This document shows positions 26,337-34,388 of a DNA stretch of 64,000 bases, one piece after another (position 1 is the first letter of the stretch; every line of letters begins with the position of its first letter). Origin of the DNA: Streptomyces cinnabarinus (GTDB lineage: Bacteria > Actinomycetota > Actinomycetes > Streptomycetales > Streptomycetaceae); NCBI RefSeq assembly GCF_027270315.1, contig NZ_CP114413.1:6014001-6078000 (forward strand), in the 5' to 3' direction. The notes under the pieces were generated by a model, which was not told where the DNA came from, did no database searches, and saw only the letters and a list, made by a program, of their open reading frames with translations. The position numbers and the translations under genes were made by a program.

Positions 26337-27140
26337 ATGAGCGGACTGCGTGTCGTGCCGACCTGGCGCCACGGACAGGAGCGGCTGTACGTCTGCCTCA
26401 CGGACGGCCGGAACATCGCCTGGTACGACCGTGAGGCAGCCAGGGTCAACCTGCTCAGCGACGAGCGCAGAGAGGACGTCCTGGAAGCCCTGGGCCCCTT
26501 CCTGACCGGCCCGGTGACCGTGGGCCCGCCGCCGGTCCCGACCCCGGCGGAACTGGCCCGGCTGACCCTGCACCCGGACGACGATCTGGCGCCCAACCGC
26601 CCGGGTGAGGCGCTGCTGATCGCCCTGGACCGGGATCCGGGGCCGGCCCGTCGGCTCCGCACGGACCCCAGGCAGCACGCGCTCACCGCGGAACGGACGG
26701 TGGGGGAGGCGCTGGACCGGCTGGACGGCGCGGGCTGGCACACCCTGCACTCGATCCCGCTGCCCGGCGGCTCCCGGATCCACCATCTGGCCATCGGCCC
26801 GGCGGGCCTGTTCTCGGTCCACACCCTGTACGCCCGCAAGCAGCGGATCAGGGTCGCGGATCCCATGGTCACGGTGGCCCGCCGCGAACCGCGGCCGCTG
26901 CTGCGCCGCGTCCGCGCCGACGCCGACCGCGCCTCGTACGCCCTGACCGCCGAGGTCCACCCCGTGCTGGCGCTGGCCGGCGCGGCGGACGTCTCGGTCA
27001 CCGCCCACCTCCGCGAGGTCCGCGTCCTGCAGGACACCGACCTCGGGCAGCTGGCCCGGCAGGGCGGGGTCCTCAAACCGGCGGACGTGGAGGCCCTGCA
27101 CGCGATGGCGCGGGACCGGAACACCTGGACGCGGGTATGA
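26337..27140 (+). CDS. NERD-like domain protein
   Basis: A 267-residue soluble protein. The central part (ERTVGEALDRLDGAGWHTLH, then SRIHHLAIGPAGLFSVHTLY) resembles the nuclease-related NERD domain, with an Asp or Glu expected in the catalytic core. The His in IHHLAIG is typical of this family. The N-terminal 100 residues are not recognised. The ATG at 26337 follows GGGGTGA. Function is unknown; an acidic catalytic triad could not be assigned with confidence. Confidence 0.7.
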   Translation: MSGLRVVPTWRHGQERLYVCLTDGRNIAWYDREAARVNLLSDERREDVLEALGPFLTGPVTVGPPPVPTPAELARLTLHPDDDLAPNRPGEALLIALDRDPGPARRLRTDPRQHALTAERTVGEALDRLDGAGWHTLHSIPLPGGSRIHHLAIGPAGLFSVHTLYARKQRIRVADPMVTVARREPRPLLRRVRADADRASYALTAEVHPVLALAGAADVSVTAHLREVRVLQDTDLGQLARQGGVLKPADVEALHAMARDRNTWTRV

Positions 27141-27164
27141 GGGGCCGGATGCGGGTGTGAGGGG

Positions 27165-28430
27165 CTAGCGGACCGGCTTGAAGTAGTGCGCGACCGCGAA
27201 TCGGCCGATCTTCCGCCCGACCCGGTTGCCCACCACGTCCGCGGTCCGGAAGTGGATGCCCTCCCACACCCGTGCGTCGATCACGTCCCGGTTGAAGTCC
27301 GCCGAGTCCGTGTACGTCCGCGTCGTGCCGGTGACGGCCGAGTACACCCGCAGATCGATGTCACCGCCGGTCAGCCGGTCCAGTACGGCCATCACGGCCC
27401 CGTCGTTGGCGCAGTGCCCGCCGATGTACTCGGGGTAGGGAGGGGTGTTCGTCAGGGGCCGCCAGGACGGATCGCCCCCGGTCGAGGGGTTGCCGTCCGT
27501 GTGCGCCTGCCGGATCGCGGTGACCGGCCGCCACAGCGCGTAGGTCAGTTTGGCGTTCCAGGTGGTGATCGTCGCGTCCGCGGACGCGGTGTTAGCCGCC
27601 GCGAACAGCCGGGCCGCCTCGACGATGTCCGTCCCGCGCCGGGTGACCCGCTCCCGGTAGGCGGCCTGCAACTGCTGCGGCAGCGGATCCGTGAAGAACA
27701 GCGCCGTCTCGGTCTGCTCGGCCGTCCGCTCGGCACTGCCCCGCGCGCCCATCGCCTTCACCTCGGCGAAGTCCCGCGCGTACCGCTTCGAGGTCAGCCC
27801 GGGCGGCGGCCCCGGCAGGTACTGATCCGGCGAGTCCAGCAGCATCGGCCGCATCTTGCCCAGCCAGGGATTGGCGAAGGGCCGGTAGCCGGGCAGTTCG
27901 GGCCGCCACACCCCGGGCCCCGGTGATCGCTCGTACGTCAGGGGCGCGTCCCGCCCGTCCCCTTCGCGCAGCTCGACGAGGTGCTCGGCGGCCCGCTCCC
28001 CGAAGGCGACGCCGGCGTCCCGGGCCCGGCCCTCCGGGACCTTCGCCAGCGAGGCGCTGTAGGCGGCCTCGATCCGGGACTCGGAGGCCGGGAAGTACGT
28101 CAGCAGCACCCGGCGCGCGGCAGCGGCGGCGGCCGCCTCCGAGGAGGCGTGCCGAGGACCCCGTACGTCCCACTTGTACGGCGTGTAGCGGCCCTCGATG
28201 CCGACGACCGCGTTGTAGACGGCGGCCGAGACGAAGGCGTACCAGATGAACGGCTCGACGGTGGGTTTCCTGGCGTCGACGCTGACCACCTCGACGGCGG
28301 TCCGGCTCCAGTCGGTGATCACCTCGGAGTCCGGGGCCCGCCCGGTGGCCCCGGCGGGCGGGGCGAGGGGGAGCGCGGCGGCCAGCGTGAACGCGGACAG
28401 GCCGACGAGGAGGGTGCGGGGGATGGGCAT
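27165..28430 (-). CDS. secreted vanadium-dependent haloperoxidase-like (PAP2) protein
   Basis: The 421-residue protein has a signal peptide (MPIPRTLLVGLSAFTLAAAL). The PAP2/haloperoxidase core keeps the vanadate or phosphate ligands: WRPVTAIRQA (first Arg motif), PEYIGGHCANDGAV (Gly-His) and WEGIHFRTAD (last His). Haloperoxidases oxidise halides with H2O2, and the same fold also gives acid phosphatases, so the activity is open. It lies 36 bases after the ligD-like gene and may share its promoter. Confidence 0.83.
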   Translation of the reverse strand: MPIPRTLLVGLSAFTLAAALPLAPPAGATGRAPDSEVITDWSRTAVEVVSVDARKPTVEPFIWYAFVSAAVYNAVVGIEGRYTPYKWDVRGPRHASSEAAAAAAARRVLLTYFPASESRIEAAYSASLAKVPEGRARDAGVAFGERAAEHLVELREGDGRDAPLTYERSPGPGVWRPELPGYRPFANPWLGKMRPMLLDSPDQYLPGPPPGLTSKRYARDFAEVKAMGARGSAERTAEQTETALFFTDPLPQQLQAAYRERVTRRGTDIVEAARLFAAANTASADATITTWNAKLTYALWRPVTAIRQAHTDGNPSTGGDPSWRPLTNTPPYPEYIGGHCANDGAVMAVLDRLTGGDIDLRVYSAVTGTTRTYTDSADFNRDVIDARVWEGIHFRTADVVGNRVGRKIGRFAVAHYFKPVR

Positions 28431-28466
28431 GCGTCTCCTTGGGGTGGGCGGTTCGGGTGGGGTCGG

Positions 28467-29354
28467 TCAGCTCCGGGGCAGCGTCCCCGCGCGGTCCTGG
28501 TCGAGGAGCGGCGCCAGCAGATCGCCGTGGTCCTGGAGTCGGGGGGCCACGTCCGGTGCGGTGAAGGCCAGCTGGGTGGGGGAGCGGCACTCCTCGACCT
28601 CCGCCCAGGTGACGGGCGCGGAGACCCAGGGCTCGGGGCGGGCGCGCAGGGTGTAAGGGGTGGCCGTGGTCTTCCGGGCGGCGTTCTGGCTCCAGTCGAC
28701 GAAGACCTTCCCGGGCCGCAGGCTGCGGGTCATCCGGTGCAGCGCCAGCCGCGGCATGGCTTTCTCGGCCTCCAGGGCGAGCCCTTTGGCGTACTCCGAC
28801 ACCTGGTCGGAGGAGGCACCCCGGACCGCGGCGAGCAGATGCAGCCCCTTGGACCCGGACGTCTTGGCGTACGCCTCGATCCCGTCCGCGGCGAGCCGCT
28901 CGCGCAGCCACAGGGCGACCTCGCAGCACTCGACGACGGTCGCCGGGGAACCGGGGTCGAGGTCGAGGACCAGCCGGTCGGCGGCGCCGGGCGCCTGGGC
29001 GACCCACTGGTGGGTGTGGAACTCGGCGACCAGGTTCGCGGCCCACATCAGGCTCGGCAGGTCCTGGACGAGCACCATCCGGGCCGGGCCCTCCGAACGG
29101 GGGACCTCGGCCGTGGTGACCCAGTCGGGTGTACCGGGCGGCACGTTCTTGGTGAAGAAGACCTGTCCGTCCGGCCCGTCCGGGTAGCGCAGGAAGGAGA
29201 CCGGCCGGTCACGCAGATGGGGCAGCAGTACGTCGGCGGCGGTGGCGTAGTAGTGCAGCACCTCGCCCTTGGTGAAGCCGGTCGCCGGGTACAGCACCTT
29301 CTCCAGGTTGCTGAGCGCGAGCCGTCGCCCCTCCACCACTGTGATCGGCGTCAT
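28467..29354 (-). CDS. ligD: LigD polymerase-domain protein (non-homologous end joining)
   Basis: The 295-residue protein matches the primase-polymerase (PolDom) of LigD: LYPATGFTKGEVLHYY, then FFTKNVPPGTPDW, the metal Asp pair in LVLDLDPG, and the SGSKGLHL and KVFVDWSQNAARKT motifs. It adds or fills in nucleotides at broken ends and partners with Ku. Here it stands without ligase and phosphoesterase domains, the split form common in Streptomyces. It is divergent from ku over 71 bases, so both share one promoter region. Confidence 0.95.
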   Translation of the reverse strand: MTPITVVEGRRLALSNLEKVLYPATGFTKGEVLHYYATAADVLLPHLRDRPVSFLRYPDGPDGQVFFTKNVPPGTPDWVTTAEVPRSEGPARMVLVQDLPSLMWAANLVAEFHTHQWVAQAPGAADRLVLDLDPGSPATVVECCEVALWLRERLAADGIEAYAKTSGSKGLHLLAAVRGASSDQVSEYAKGLALEAEKAMPRLALHRMTRSLRPGKVFVDWSQNAARKTTATPYTLRARPEPWVSAPVTWAEVEECRSPTQLAFTAPDVAPRLQDHGDLLAPLLDQDRAGTLPRS

Positions 29355-29425
29355 ACGATGAGAATCCCATGGAAATAGGATGAAGTAGCCGCGAACTAGC
29401 CCAAACCGGATGAAGGGTGCTGCAC

Positions 29426-30442
29426 GTGAGATCGATCTGGAACGGCGCCATCTCGTTCGGTCTGGTCAGCATCCCGATCAAGGTGGTGAACGCGACCGAG
29501 AACCATTCCATCTCCTTCCGCCAGATCCATACGGAGGACGGCGGGCGCATCCGGTACCGGAAGTTCTGCGAGCTGGAGGACCGGGAGGTCACCCAGTCGG
29601 AGATCGGCAAGGGGTACGAGGACGCGGACGGCTCGATCGTCCCGATCACGGACGAGGACCTGGCCCAGCTGCCCCTCCCGACCGCCAAGACGATCGAGAT
29701 CGTGGCCTTCGTCCCGGCGGACAGCATCGACCCGCTCCAGATGGACGCGGCGTACTACCTGGCCGCGAGCGGCGCCCCGGCGGCGAAGCCGTACACCCTG
29801 CTGCGCGAGGCCCTGAAGCGCAGCAACAAGGTGGCCATCGCCAAGTTCGCGCTGCGGGGCCGTGAACGCCTCGGCATGCTCCGGGTGGTGGGCGAGGCGA
29901 TCGCGATGCACGGCCTGCTCTGGCCGGACGAGGTCCGGGCCCCCGAGGGCGTCGCCCCCGACGTGGACGTGACCGTCCGCGACAAGGAACTGGACCTGGC
30001 GGACGCCCTGATGGACACGCTGGGCGAGGTGGACCTCGAAGACCTCCATGACGAGTACCGGGAGGCGGTGGAGGAGGTCATCGCCGCGAAGGCCGCGGGC
30101 GAGACCCCGCCGGCGACCCCGGAACCGGCCGAGGGCGGCAAGGTCCTGGACCTGATGGCGGCCCTGGAGAAGAGCGTCCGGGCGGCCAAGGAGTCCCGGG
30201 GCGAGGAGCCGGCGGAGGTCACCGAAATGCCCCGCAAGGCATCCCGGGCCACCCCGAAGCAGACGGCTGGCAAGAAGTCGACCGCGAAGAAGACGGCGGC
30301 CTCGGCGAAGAAGTCGACGGCCTCGGCCAGGAAGTCGACGTCCAAGTCGGCCCAGGCCACGAAGAAGTCGGCCTCCTCGACGAAGAGCACGGCAAAGAAG
30401 ACAGCGGCGAAGAAGACGACGTCTCGCAAACGTACGGCGTGA
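29426..30442 (+). CDS. ku: Ku protein (non-homologous end joining)
   Basis: The 338-residue protein starts VRSIWNGAISFGLVSIPIKV, the conserved Ku core N-terminus, and shows RIRYRKFCELEDREV and DAAYYLAASGAPA. It binds double-strand ends as a dimer and recruits LigD. The GTG at 29426 is preferred over the GTG at 29417 because GAAGG then lies at better spacing. The last 70 residues are a Lys/Ser/Ala/Thr-rich tail (AKK-type repeats), seen in actinobacterial Ku proteins and thought to help DNA binding. Confidence 0.97.
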   Translation: MRSIWNGAISFGLVSIPIKVVNATENHSISFRQIHTEDGGRIRYRKFCELEDREVTQSEIGKGYEDADGSIVPITDEDLAQLPLPTAKTIEIVAFVPADSIDPLQMDAAYYLAASGAPAAKPYTLLREALKRSNKVAIAKFALRGRERLGMLRVVGEAIAMHGLLWPDEVRAPEGVAPDVDVTVRDKELDLADALMDTLGEVDLEDLHDEYREAVEEVIAAKAAGETPPATPEPAEGGKVLDLMAALEKSVRAAKESRGEEPAEVTEMPRKASRATPKQTAGKKSTAKKTAASAKKSTASARKSTSKSAQATKKSASSTKSTAKKTAAKKTTSRKRTA

Positions 30443-30463
30443 CTCCCCTGCCGTACTCCCTTC

Positions 30464-30710
30464 TCAGCCCACTCTCCGCAGGGCCGGCACCGCGTTGTGC
30501 TCGCGGAACCCGAACGAGTTGCTCAGCACCTCCGCCGGACGGCGGCCCGCGTCAGCAGCGCGGCGGGGTCCACCGGCACCACTCCCGCCACCCGCACCGG
30601 CAGCTCCGCGAACTCCTCCCCGGCCAACTCCCGTATCCCGTGCCGCCCGTCGAGCAGGCCCCGCCACAGCTCCCCTACCCCGACACCCAGCGGCGATACG
30701 GCCCGCCGCC
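30464..30710 (-). pseudogene. beta-ketoacyl synthase remnant (deleted and frameshifted)
   Basis: In one frame (about 30702-30534) the translation reads AVSPLGVGVGELWRGLL, then DGRHGIRELAGEEFAELPVR and AGVVPVDPAALLTR, the N-terminal pattern of FabF-type ketosynthases. At about 30535 the frame ends and another reads AEVLSNSFGFREHNAVPALR, the C-terminal pattern (canonical SNSFGFGGHNA). The middle, with the catalytic Cys and both His residues, is absent. The FGFGGHN glycines are RE here. It cannot make an active enzyme. Confidence 0.75.
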
Positions 30711-30805
30711 CCCGGGACCCCACTGCGGCCCGCGACGACTCCGGCCGCGCGTGATGCCGTACGACGGAGCCGTCCCGGTCGGCGTCCCGGGGCCCGCCGC
30801 CGCAC

Positions 30806-31165
30806 CTCGTCGTCCGTCGGCGTCCCGCCCCCGTCCGTGTCGAGATCGCGGTGCCACACACCCCAACGCCGCACGTACGTCACCTCGTCGGCCGGCGGGT
30901 ACACGGTCCGAAGCGAGGTCACCCGGTCCCCGTCCCGGAACTCGACGCCGTCCAGCGGCGCCGACGACAGCAGCGGGACCTGCGGCACGTCCAGCCGACG
31001 GCACGCGACCGTCACCTCCCGGTCCACCCCGCCGAGCGGCGGCCGCAGGACCACTCGGATCGACTCCGGGGACTCGGGCGGCGTGTGCATCACGACGAAC
31101 CACCGCTGCCGGCCGACGTCTTCGCCACATGACCGACAGGCCGTCTCGTCACGGAAAGGACATCG
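30806..31165 (-). pseudogene. start-less coding frame of unknown origin
   Basis: From the GTG at 31093 the frame reads VMHTPPESPESIRVVLRPPL and on through TVYPPADEVTYVRRW with strong G/C third-position bias. The same frame extends upstream with CPFRDETACRSCGEDVGRQR (a CxxCG knuckle) but has no start codon before a stop at about 31187. Downstream the bias fades near 30806 and the frame runs into the ketosynthase remnant. It looks like a truncated gene, but a short real gene from 31093 is possible. I do not recognise the family. Confidence 0.4.
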
Positions 31166-31170
31166 AGCCC

Positions 31171-32055
31171 ATGCAGAGCTTGGCGATCATCGAGGCACCG
31201 TCGGTCCTCGGCCTACGGCCGGGCGGAGTGTCGGACCTGCCGAGGGCACTGCGCGGAGCGGGCCTGCTGGACGGCTTCCGGGTGGCCCGCGAAGAGCGGC
31301 TGGACCCCCCGGAGTACGACGAGGTACGCGACCCGGAGACGGCCGTACTCAACCCCACCGCCATCGCGCGCTACGCACTCACCCTCGCGGACGCCGTGGA
31401 ATCCGCCCTGGACCAGGATCTGTTCCCGCTGGTCCTCGGTGGGGACTGCACGATCCTGCTGGGCAACCTCCTCGCCCTGCGCCGCCGGGGCCGCCCCGGA
31501 CTGCTGTTCCTGGACGGCCACACCGACTTCTACCAGCCGTCCGCCGAGCCGCGGGGCGAGGTCGCCTCGATGGAACTGGCCCTGGCCACCGGCCGAGGCC
31601 CCGCCGTCCTCACCGACCTGGAAGGCCGCGCCCCGCTGCTACGGGACGAGGACGTCGTGGCTTTCGCCTTCCGGGACGCGGCGGAGTCCTCTCAGGCAGG
31701 CATGCAACCGCTCCCCGCCGCGCTGCACGCGATGGACTTGCCGACGGTCCGCGAACTGGGCATCGAACCGGCGACGCACCAGGCCCTCACCGCCCTCCCC
31801 GCCGCCCCCTTCTGGACCCACCTGGACGCCGACGTCCTGCACGACAACGTCATGCCGGCCGTCGACTACCGCCAACCCGACGGCCTGACCTGGCCGGAGC
31901 TCGACCACGTACTCACCGCCGCCCTCACCGACGACCGCTGCCGGGGCCTGGACGTCACGATCTTCAACCCCCACCTGGACCCCACAGGCACCATCACCAC
32001 CCGCTTCACCGCCTGCCTCCGCCGGGCCCTCGCCGCGAGGGCGCTCACACAGTGA
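31171..32055 (+). CDS. arginase-family (ureohydrolase-like) protein
   Basis: The 294-residue protein follows the ureohydrolase plan: LVLGGDCTILLG, LLFLDGHTDFYQP and WTHLDADVLHDNVMP correspond to the GGDHS, DAHxD and SxDxDxxDP manganese motifs. The first metal His is replaced by Cys (GGDC), which may change or weaken metal binding. Arginases, agmatinases and formimidoglutamases share the fold. The ATG at 31171 follows GGAAAGGA. It lies between gene remnants, so its neighbourhood gives no functional clue. Confidence 0.85.
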   Translation: MQSLAIIEAPSVLGLRPGGVSDLPRALRGAGLLDGFRVAREERLDPPEYDEVRDPETAVLNPTAIARYALTLADAVESALDQDLFPLVLGGDCTILLGNLLALRRRGRPGLLFLDGHTDFYQPSAEPRGEVASMELALATGRGPAVLTDLEGRAPLLRDEDVVAFAFRDAAESSQAGMQPLPAALHAMDLPTVRELGIEPATHQALTALPAAPFWTHLDADVLHDNVMPAVDYRQPDGLTWPELDHVLTAALTDDRCRGLDVTIFNPHLDPTGTITTRFTACLRRALAARALTQ

Positions 32056-32131
32056 ACGACTCGGGCCGGAGCCGCGCCACACCACAAAGGCGGCCAGCAC
32101 CAGCTAGACCAGGTCAAGCAGATCCCCCCAA

Positions 32132-32290
32132 CCGGCCCAGGTCAACGGCCGCCCCGGCGCGGTCATGCATGACGCGCAGTCCCGAGCAGTCGTCGTCTTC
32201 GAACTGACCATCACCGCCGGAACGGTCCACAAGATCCGCTCAGCACCAAACCGAGGGAAACTGACCCACACAGGCCCGGTCTCAGACCTG
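32132..32290 (+). pseudogene. 3' remnant of an ECF41/SigJ-type sigma factor gene
   Basis: The frame from 32132 reads PAQVNGRPGAVMHDAQSRAV, then FELTITAGTVHKIRSAPNR and GKLTHTGPVSD. This matches the C-terminal SnoaL-like part of ECF41 sigma factors, which typically read QVNGQPGA and later IRSVxNPDKLxHLGP. Nothing of the sigma region 2 or 4 precedes it, and the natural stop is lost, as the frame runs on into the tRNA. The assignment rests on memory of the family, not a search. Confidence 0.6.
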
Positions 32291-32310
32291 GGCAGACTCC
32301 CGGAAAGCAA

Positions 32311-32349
32311 AAGACCCCGCACTCAGCAACCAGCTGAAGGCGGGGTCTT
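32311..32349 (-). terminator. Rho-independent terminator of tRNA-Arg
   Basis: On the minus strand AAGACCCCGC pairs with GCGGGGTCTT, with a second inner stem around CAGCTGGTTGCTGAG, followed by TTTTGCTTT. It lies 18 bases past the tRNA 3' end. Confidence 0.88.
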
Positions 32350-32367
32350 CGGGCACCTCATCAGGGG

Positions 32368-32439
32368 TGCCCCCGGCAGGATTCGAACCTGCGCACACGG
32401 CTCCGGAGGCCGTTGCTCTATCCCCTGAGCTACGGGGGC
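32368..32439 (-). tRNA. tRNA-Arg (anticodon CCG)
   Basis: On the minus strand the cloverleaf is complete: acceptor GCCCCCG/CGGGGGC, D arm GCTC-AGGGGATA-GAGC, anticodon stem ACGGC/GCCGT with loop CTCCGGA (anticodon CCG, codon CGG), T arm GCAGG-TTCGAAT-CCTGC, discriminator A. CCA is not encoded. A tRNA-Arg gene beside gene remnants could be an old integration site. Confidence 0.95.
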
Positions 32440-32591
32440 TTGTCGGGCGCCTTGCTTGGCGGCGACGGGTAGAACACTACCAGCATCGGTGGGGTGTTCA
32501 TGAACGTGTTTCCTGGGGGCGGGGGCGTCCGCAGGGGGTGGAAGTGGGCAAAACCCGGACGCGGTGGCCGGTCCGGACCTACTCTCGACTT

Positions 32592-33053
32592 GTGCCGGGC
32601 GCGTCGGGTCGGGTGCTTGTTGTGGACGACAACAAGGTCATCCGGCAGCTGATCAGGGTCAACCTCGAGCTGGAGGGCATCGAGGTCGTGACCGCGGCCG
32701 ATGGTGCCGAGTGTCTGGATGTGGTTCATCAGGTGCGTCCGGACGTCGTCACCCTGGACGTCGTCATGCCCCGGCTGGACGGCCTCCGCACCGCCGCGCG
32801 CCTGCGTGCCGACCCCCGGACCCGCGACCTGCCCCTCGCCATCGTCAGCGCCTGTACGCAGCACGAGGTGGACAGCGGCCTCGACGTCGGTGTCGACGCC
32901 TTCCTCGCCAAACCCTTCGAGCCCTCCGAACTGGTCAGCCTGGTACGGAAGTTGATCGAGCGGAAGCGGATTCCCGGGCGCACCCTCGGGGCCACCGGCG
33001 CCAGTGCCGGCGCCGGCGGGAGAGGCTGTGGCGGGGACGGCGGCGTGGCCTGA
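32592..33053 (+). CDS. single-domain response regulator
   Basis: The 153-residue protein is a receiver domain only: VLVVDDNKVIRQL, phospho-acceptor Asp in VVTLDVVMPRLDG, Ser or Thr position AIVSACTQ and Lys in LAKPFEPSE. The last 30 residues are a Gly/Ala-rich tail. The GTG at 32592 gives the conserved N-terminus VPGASGRVLVVDDN. No kinase gene is adjacent. Genes of this type sit beside the ArgS-like gene in Streptomyces; the partner is unknown. Confidence 0.9.
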   Translation: MPGASGRVLVVDDNKVIRQLIRVNLELEGIEVVTAADGAECLDVVHQVRPDVVTLDVVMPRLDGLRTAARLRADPRTRDLPLAIVSACTQHEVDSGLDVGVDAFLAKPFEPSELVSLVRKLIERKRIPGRTLGATGASAGAGGRGCGGDGGVA

Positions 33054-33139
33054 CATGCGGCTCCGATGATCGTCCATATCCCGGACCATCGTCCAAACCC
33101 GCTCGCTTACCCACCCCCCTTCTCCCATACGCTGGTCCC

Positions 33140-34372
33140 GTGACCCCCGTCGAGCTCTCCCGTACCGTGCTGCGCGCGGTGCGTCGTGCTGTCGATCAGG
33201 GGGAACTGCAGGTGGCCGTACCGGAGCGAGTGCTGGTGACCGCTCCCGGGCCCGGTGGCTGCGGCGACTACGCCACCAACGTCGCCCTCCAGCTCGCCCG
33301 CCCGGCCGGCCAGACGCCCCTGCGCGTCGCCGAGATCCTGCGGCCGCATCTGGTCGGGGAGGACGGGGTCGCCGACGTCGTCGTCACGGGGCCCGGATTC
33401 ATCAACTTCAGCCTGCGGGGCGCCGGGACCACCACGCTGGTCGAGGAGATCCTGCGGCTCGGGGCGCGCTACGGGTTCGCCGACCGGCCCAGTGGGCAGA
33501 TCGTGCAGCTGCACTGTCCGCACGAGGTGCGCGCCGTCGTCGTCATGGAGGTCGTCGCCCGGCTGCTGAGGTCGCAGGGCGCCCTCGTCCGGACCAGTTG
33601 TGCGGCCCGGCCCGAGCAGGGCTGGACGGATGTGCTCGGCGTGCGCGTCGACGCGCACGGACGGCCCGGCGCCCCCGCCCCGCTCGACGTCACCGTACGA
33701 CCCGTCCCGGCCCCCTGCGATCCGCTGCCGCTCGGCCGGGACGCCGCCCGCTGGGCGCTGCTCCACCCCGCCGCCCACGACCGGCCCCGCATCGACGACG
33801 GGCACCTCGTCCAGCGCGAGGCCAACCCCCTCTTCCGCGTCCGTTACGCCCACGCCCGCACCCGCGCCCTCACCCGCAACGCCGCCGACCTCGGCTTCAC
33901 CGCCGAACCGGGGTCCACGGCGGCTGAGCACGGCGGTCCCCAGGCCCTCGCCGACCACTCCCGCAACGCCGCCGACCTCGGCTTCACCGCCGAACCGGGG
34001 TCCACGGCGGCTGAGCACGGCGGTCCCCAGGCCCTCGCCGACCACTCCCGCAACGCCGCCGACCTCGGCTTCACCGCCGAACCGGGGTCCACGGCGGCTG
34101 AGCACGGCGGTCCCCAGGCCCTCGCCGCCGCCCTCGCCGACCACCCCCGCGTCCTCGCCGCCTCCGCCGCGCACCACGCCCCCGACCGTCTCGCCCGGCA
34201 CCTCGTCACCGTCGCCGATGCCGCCCTCGCCTTCCTGCCCGCCGTGCTGCCGCGTGGTGCGGAGAAACCCTCGGCCGCCCACCGTGCCCGGCTCGCGCTC
34301 GCCGAAGCCGCCGGGACGGTGCTGGCCGGTGGCCTGTCCCTGCTCGGCATCGACGCACCCGAACACCTCTGA
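33140..34372 (+). CDS. ArgS-like protein without catalytic core (DALR domain)
   Basis: The 410-residue protein starts like the N-terminal additional domain of arginyl-tRNA synthetase (APGPGGCGDYATNVALQLAR, then VTGPGFINFSL) and ends with a DALR-type anticodon-binding region (FRVRYAHARTRAL, then LAFLPAVL and AHRARLALAEAAGTVLA). The HIGH and KMSKS catalytic signatures are missing, so it cannot charge tRNA. It stands just before lysA, as in other Streptomyces. The middle is expanded by an exact 29-residue tandem triplication. The GTG at 33140 starts the conserved part. Confidence 0.85.
   Translation: MTPVELSRTVLRAVRRAVDQGELQVAVPERVLVTAPGPGGCGDYATNVALQLARPAGQTPLRVAEILRPHLVGEDGVADVVVTGPGFINFSLRGAGTTTLVEEILRLGARYGFADRPSGQIVQLHCPHEVRAVVVMEVVARLLRSQGALVRTSCAARPEQGWTDVLGVRVDAHGRPGAPAPLDVTVRPVPAPCDPLPLGRDAARWALLHPAAHDRPRIDDGHLVQREANPLFRVRYAHARTRALTRNAADLGFTAEPGSTAAEHGGPQALADHSRNAADLGFTAEPGSTAAEHGGPQALADHSRNAADLGFTAEPGSTAAEHGGPQALAAALADHPRVLAASAAHHAPDRLARHLVTVADAALAFLPAVLPRGAEKPSAAHRARLALAEAAGTVLAGGLSLLGIDAPEHL
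33875..34127 (+). repeat. exact 87-bp tandem triplication inside the ArgS-like gene
   Basis: Copies begin at 33875, 33962 and 34049. Copies one and two are identical over 87 bases, and copy three matches for 79 before diverging. Each encodes 29 residues (RNAADLGFTAEPGSTAAEHG and on), so the frame is kept. Identity without third-position drift points to a recent event. Confidence 0.95.
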
Positions 34373-34388
34373 GGAAGCCACAAGAGTC

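Noticed and set aside
30280..30430. Short repeats at the end of ku
   Set aside because: They encode the Lys/Ala-rich tail common to actinobacterial Ku proteins.
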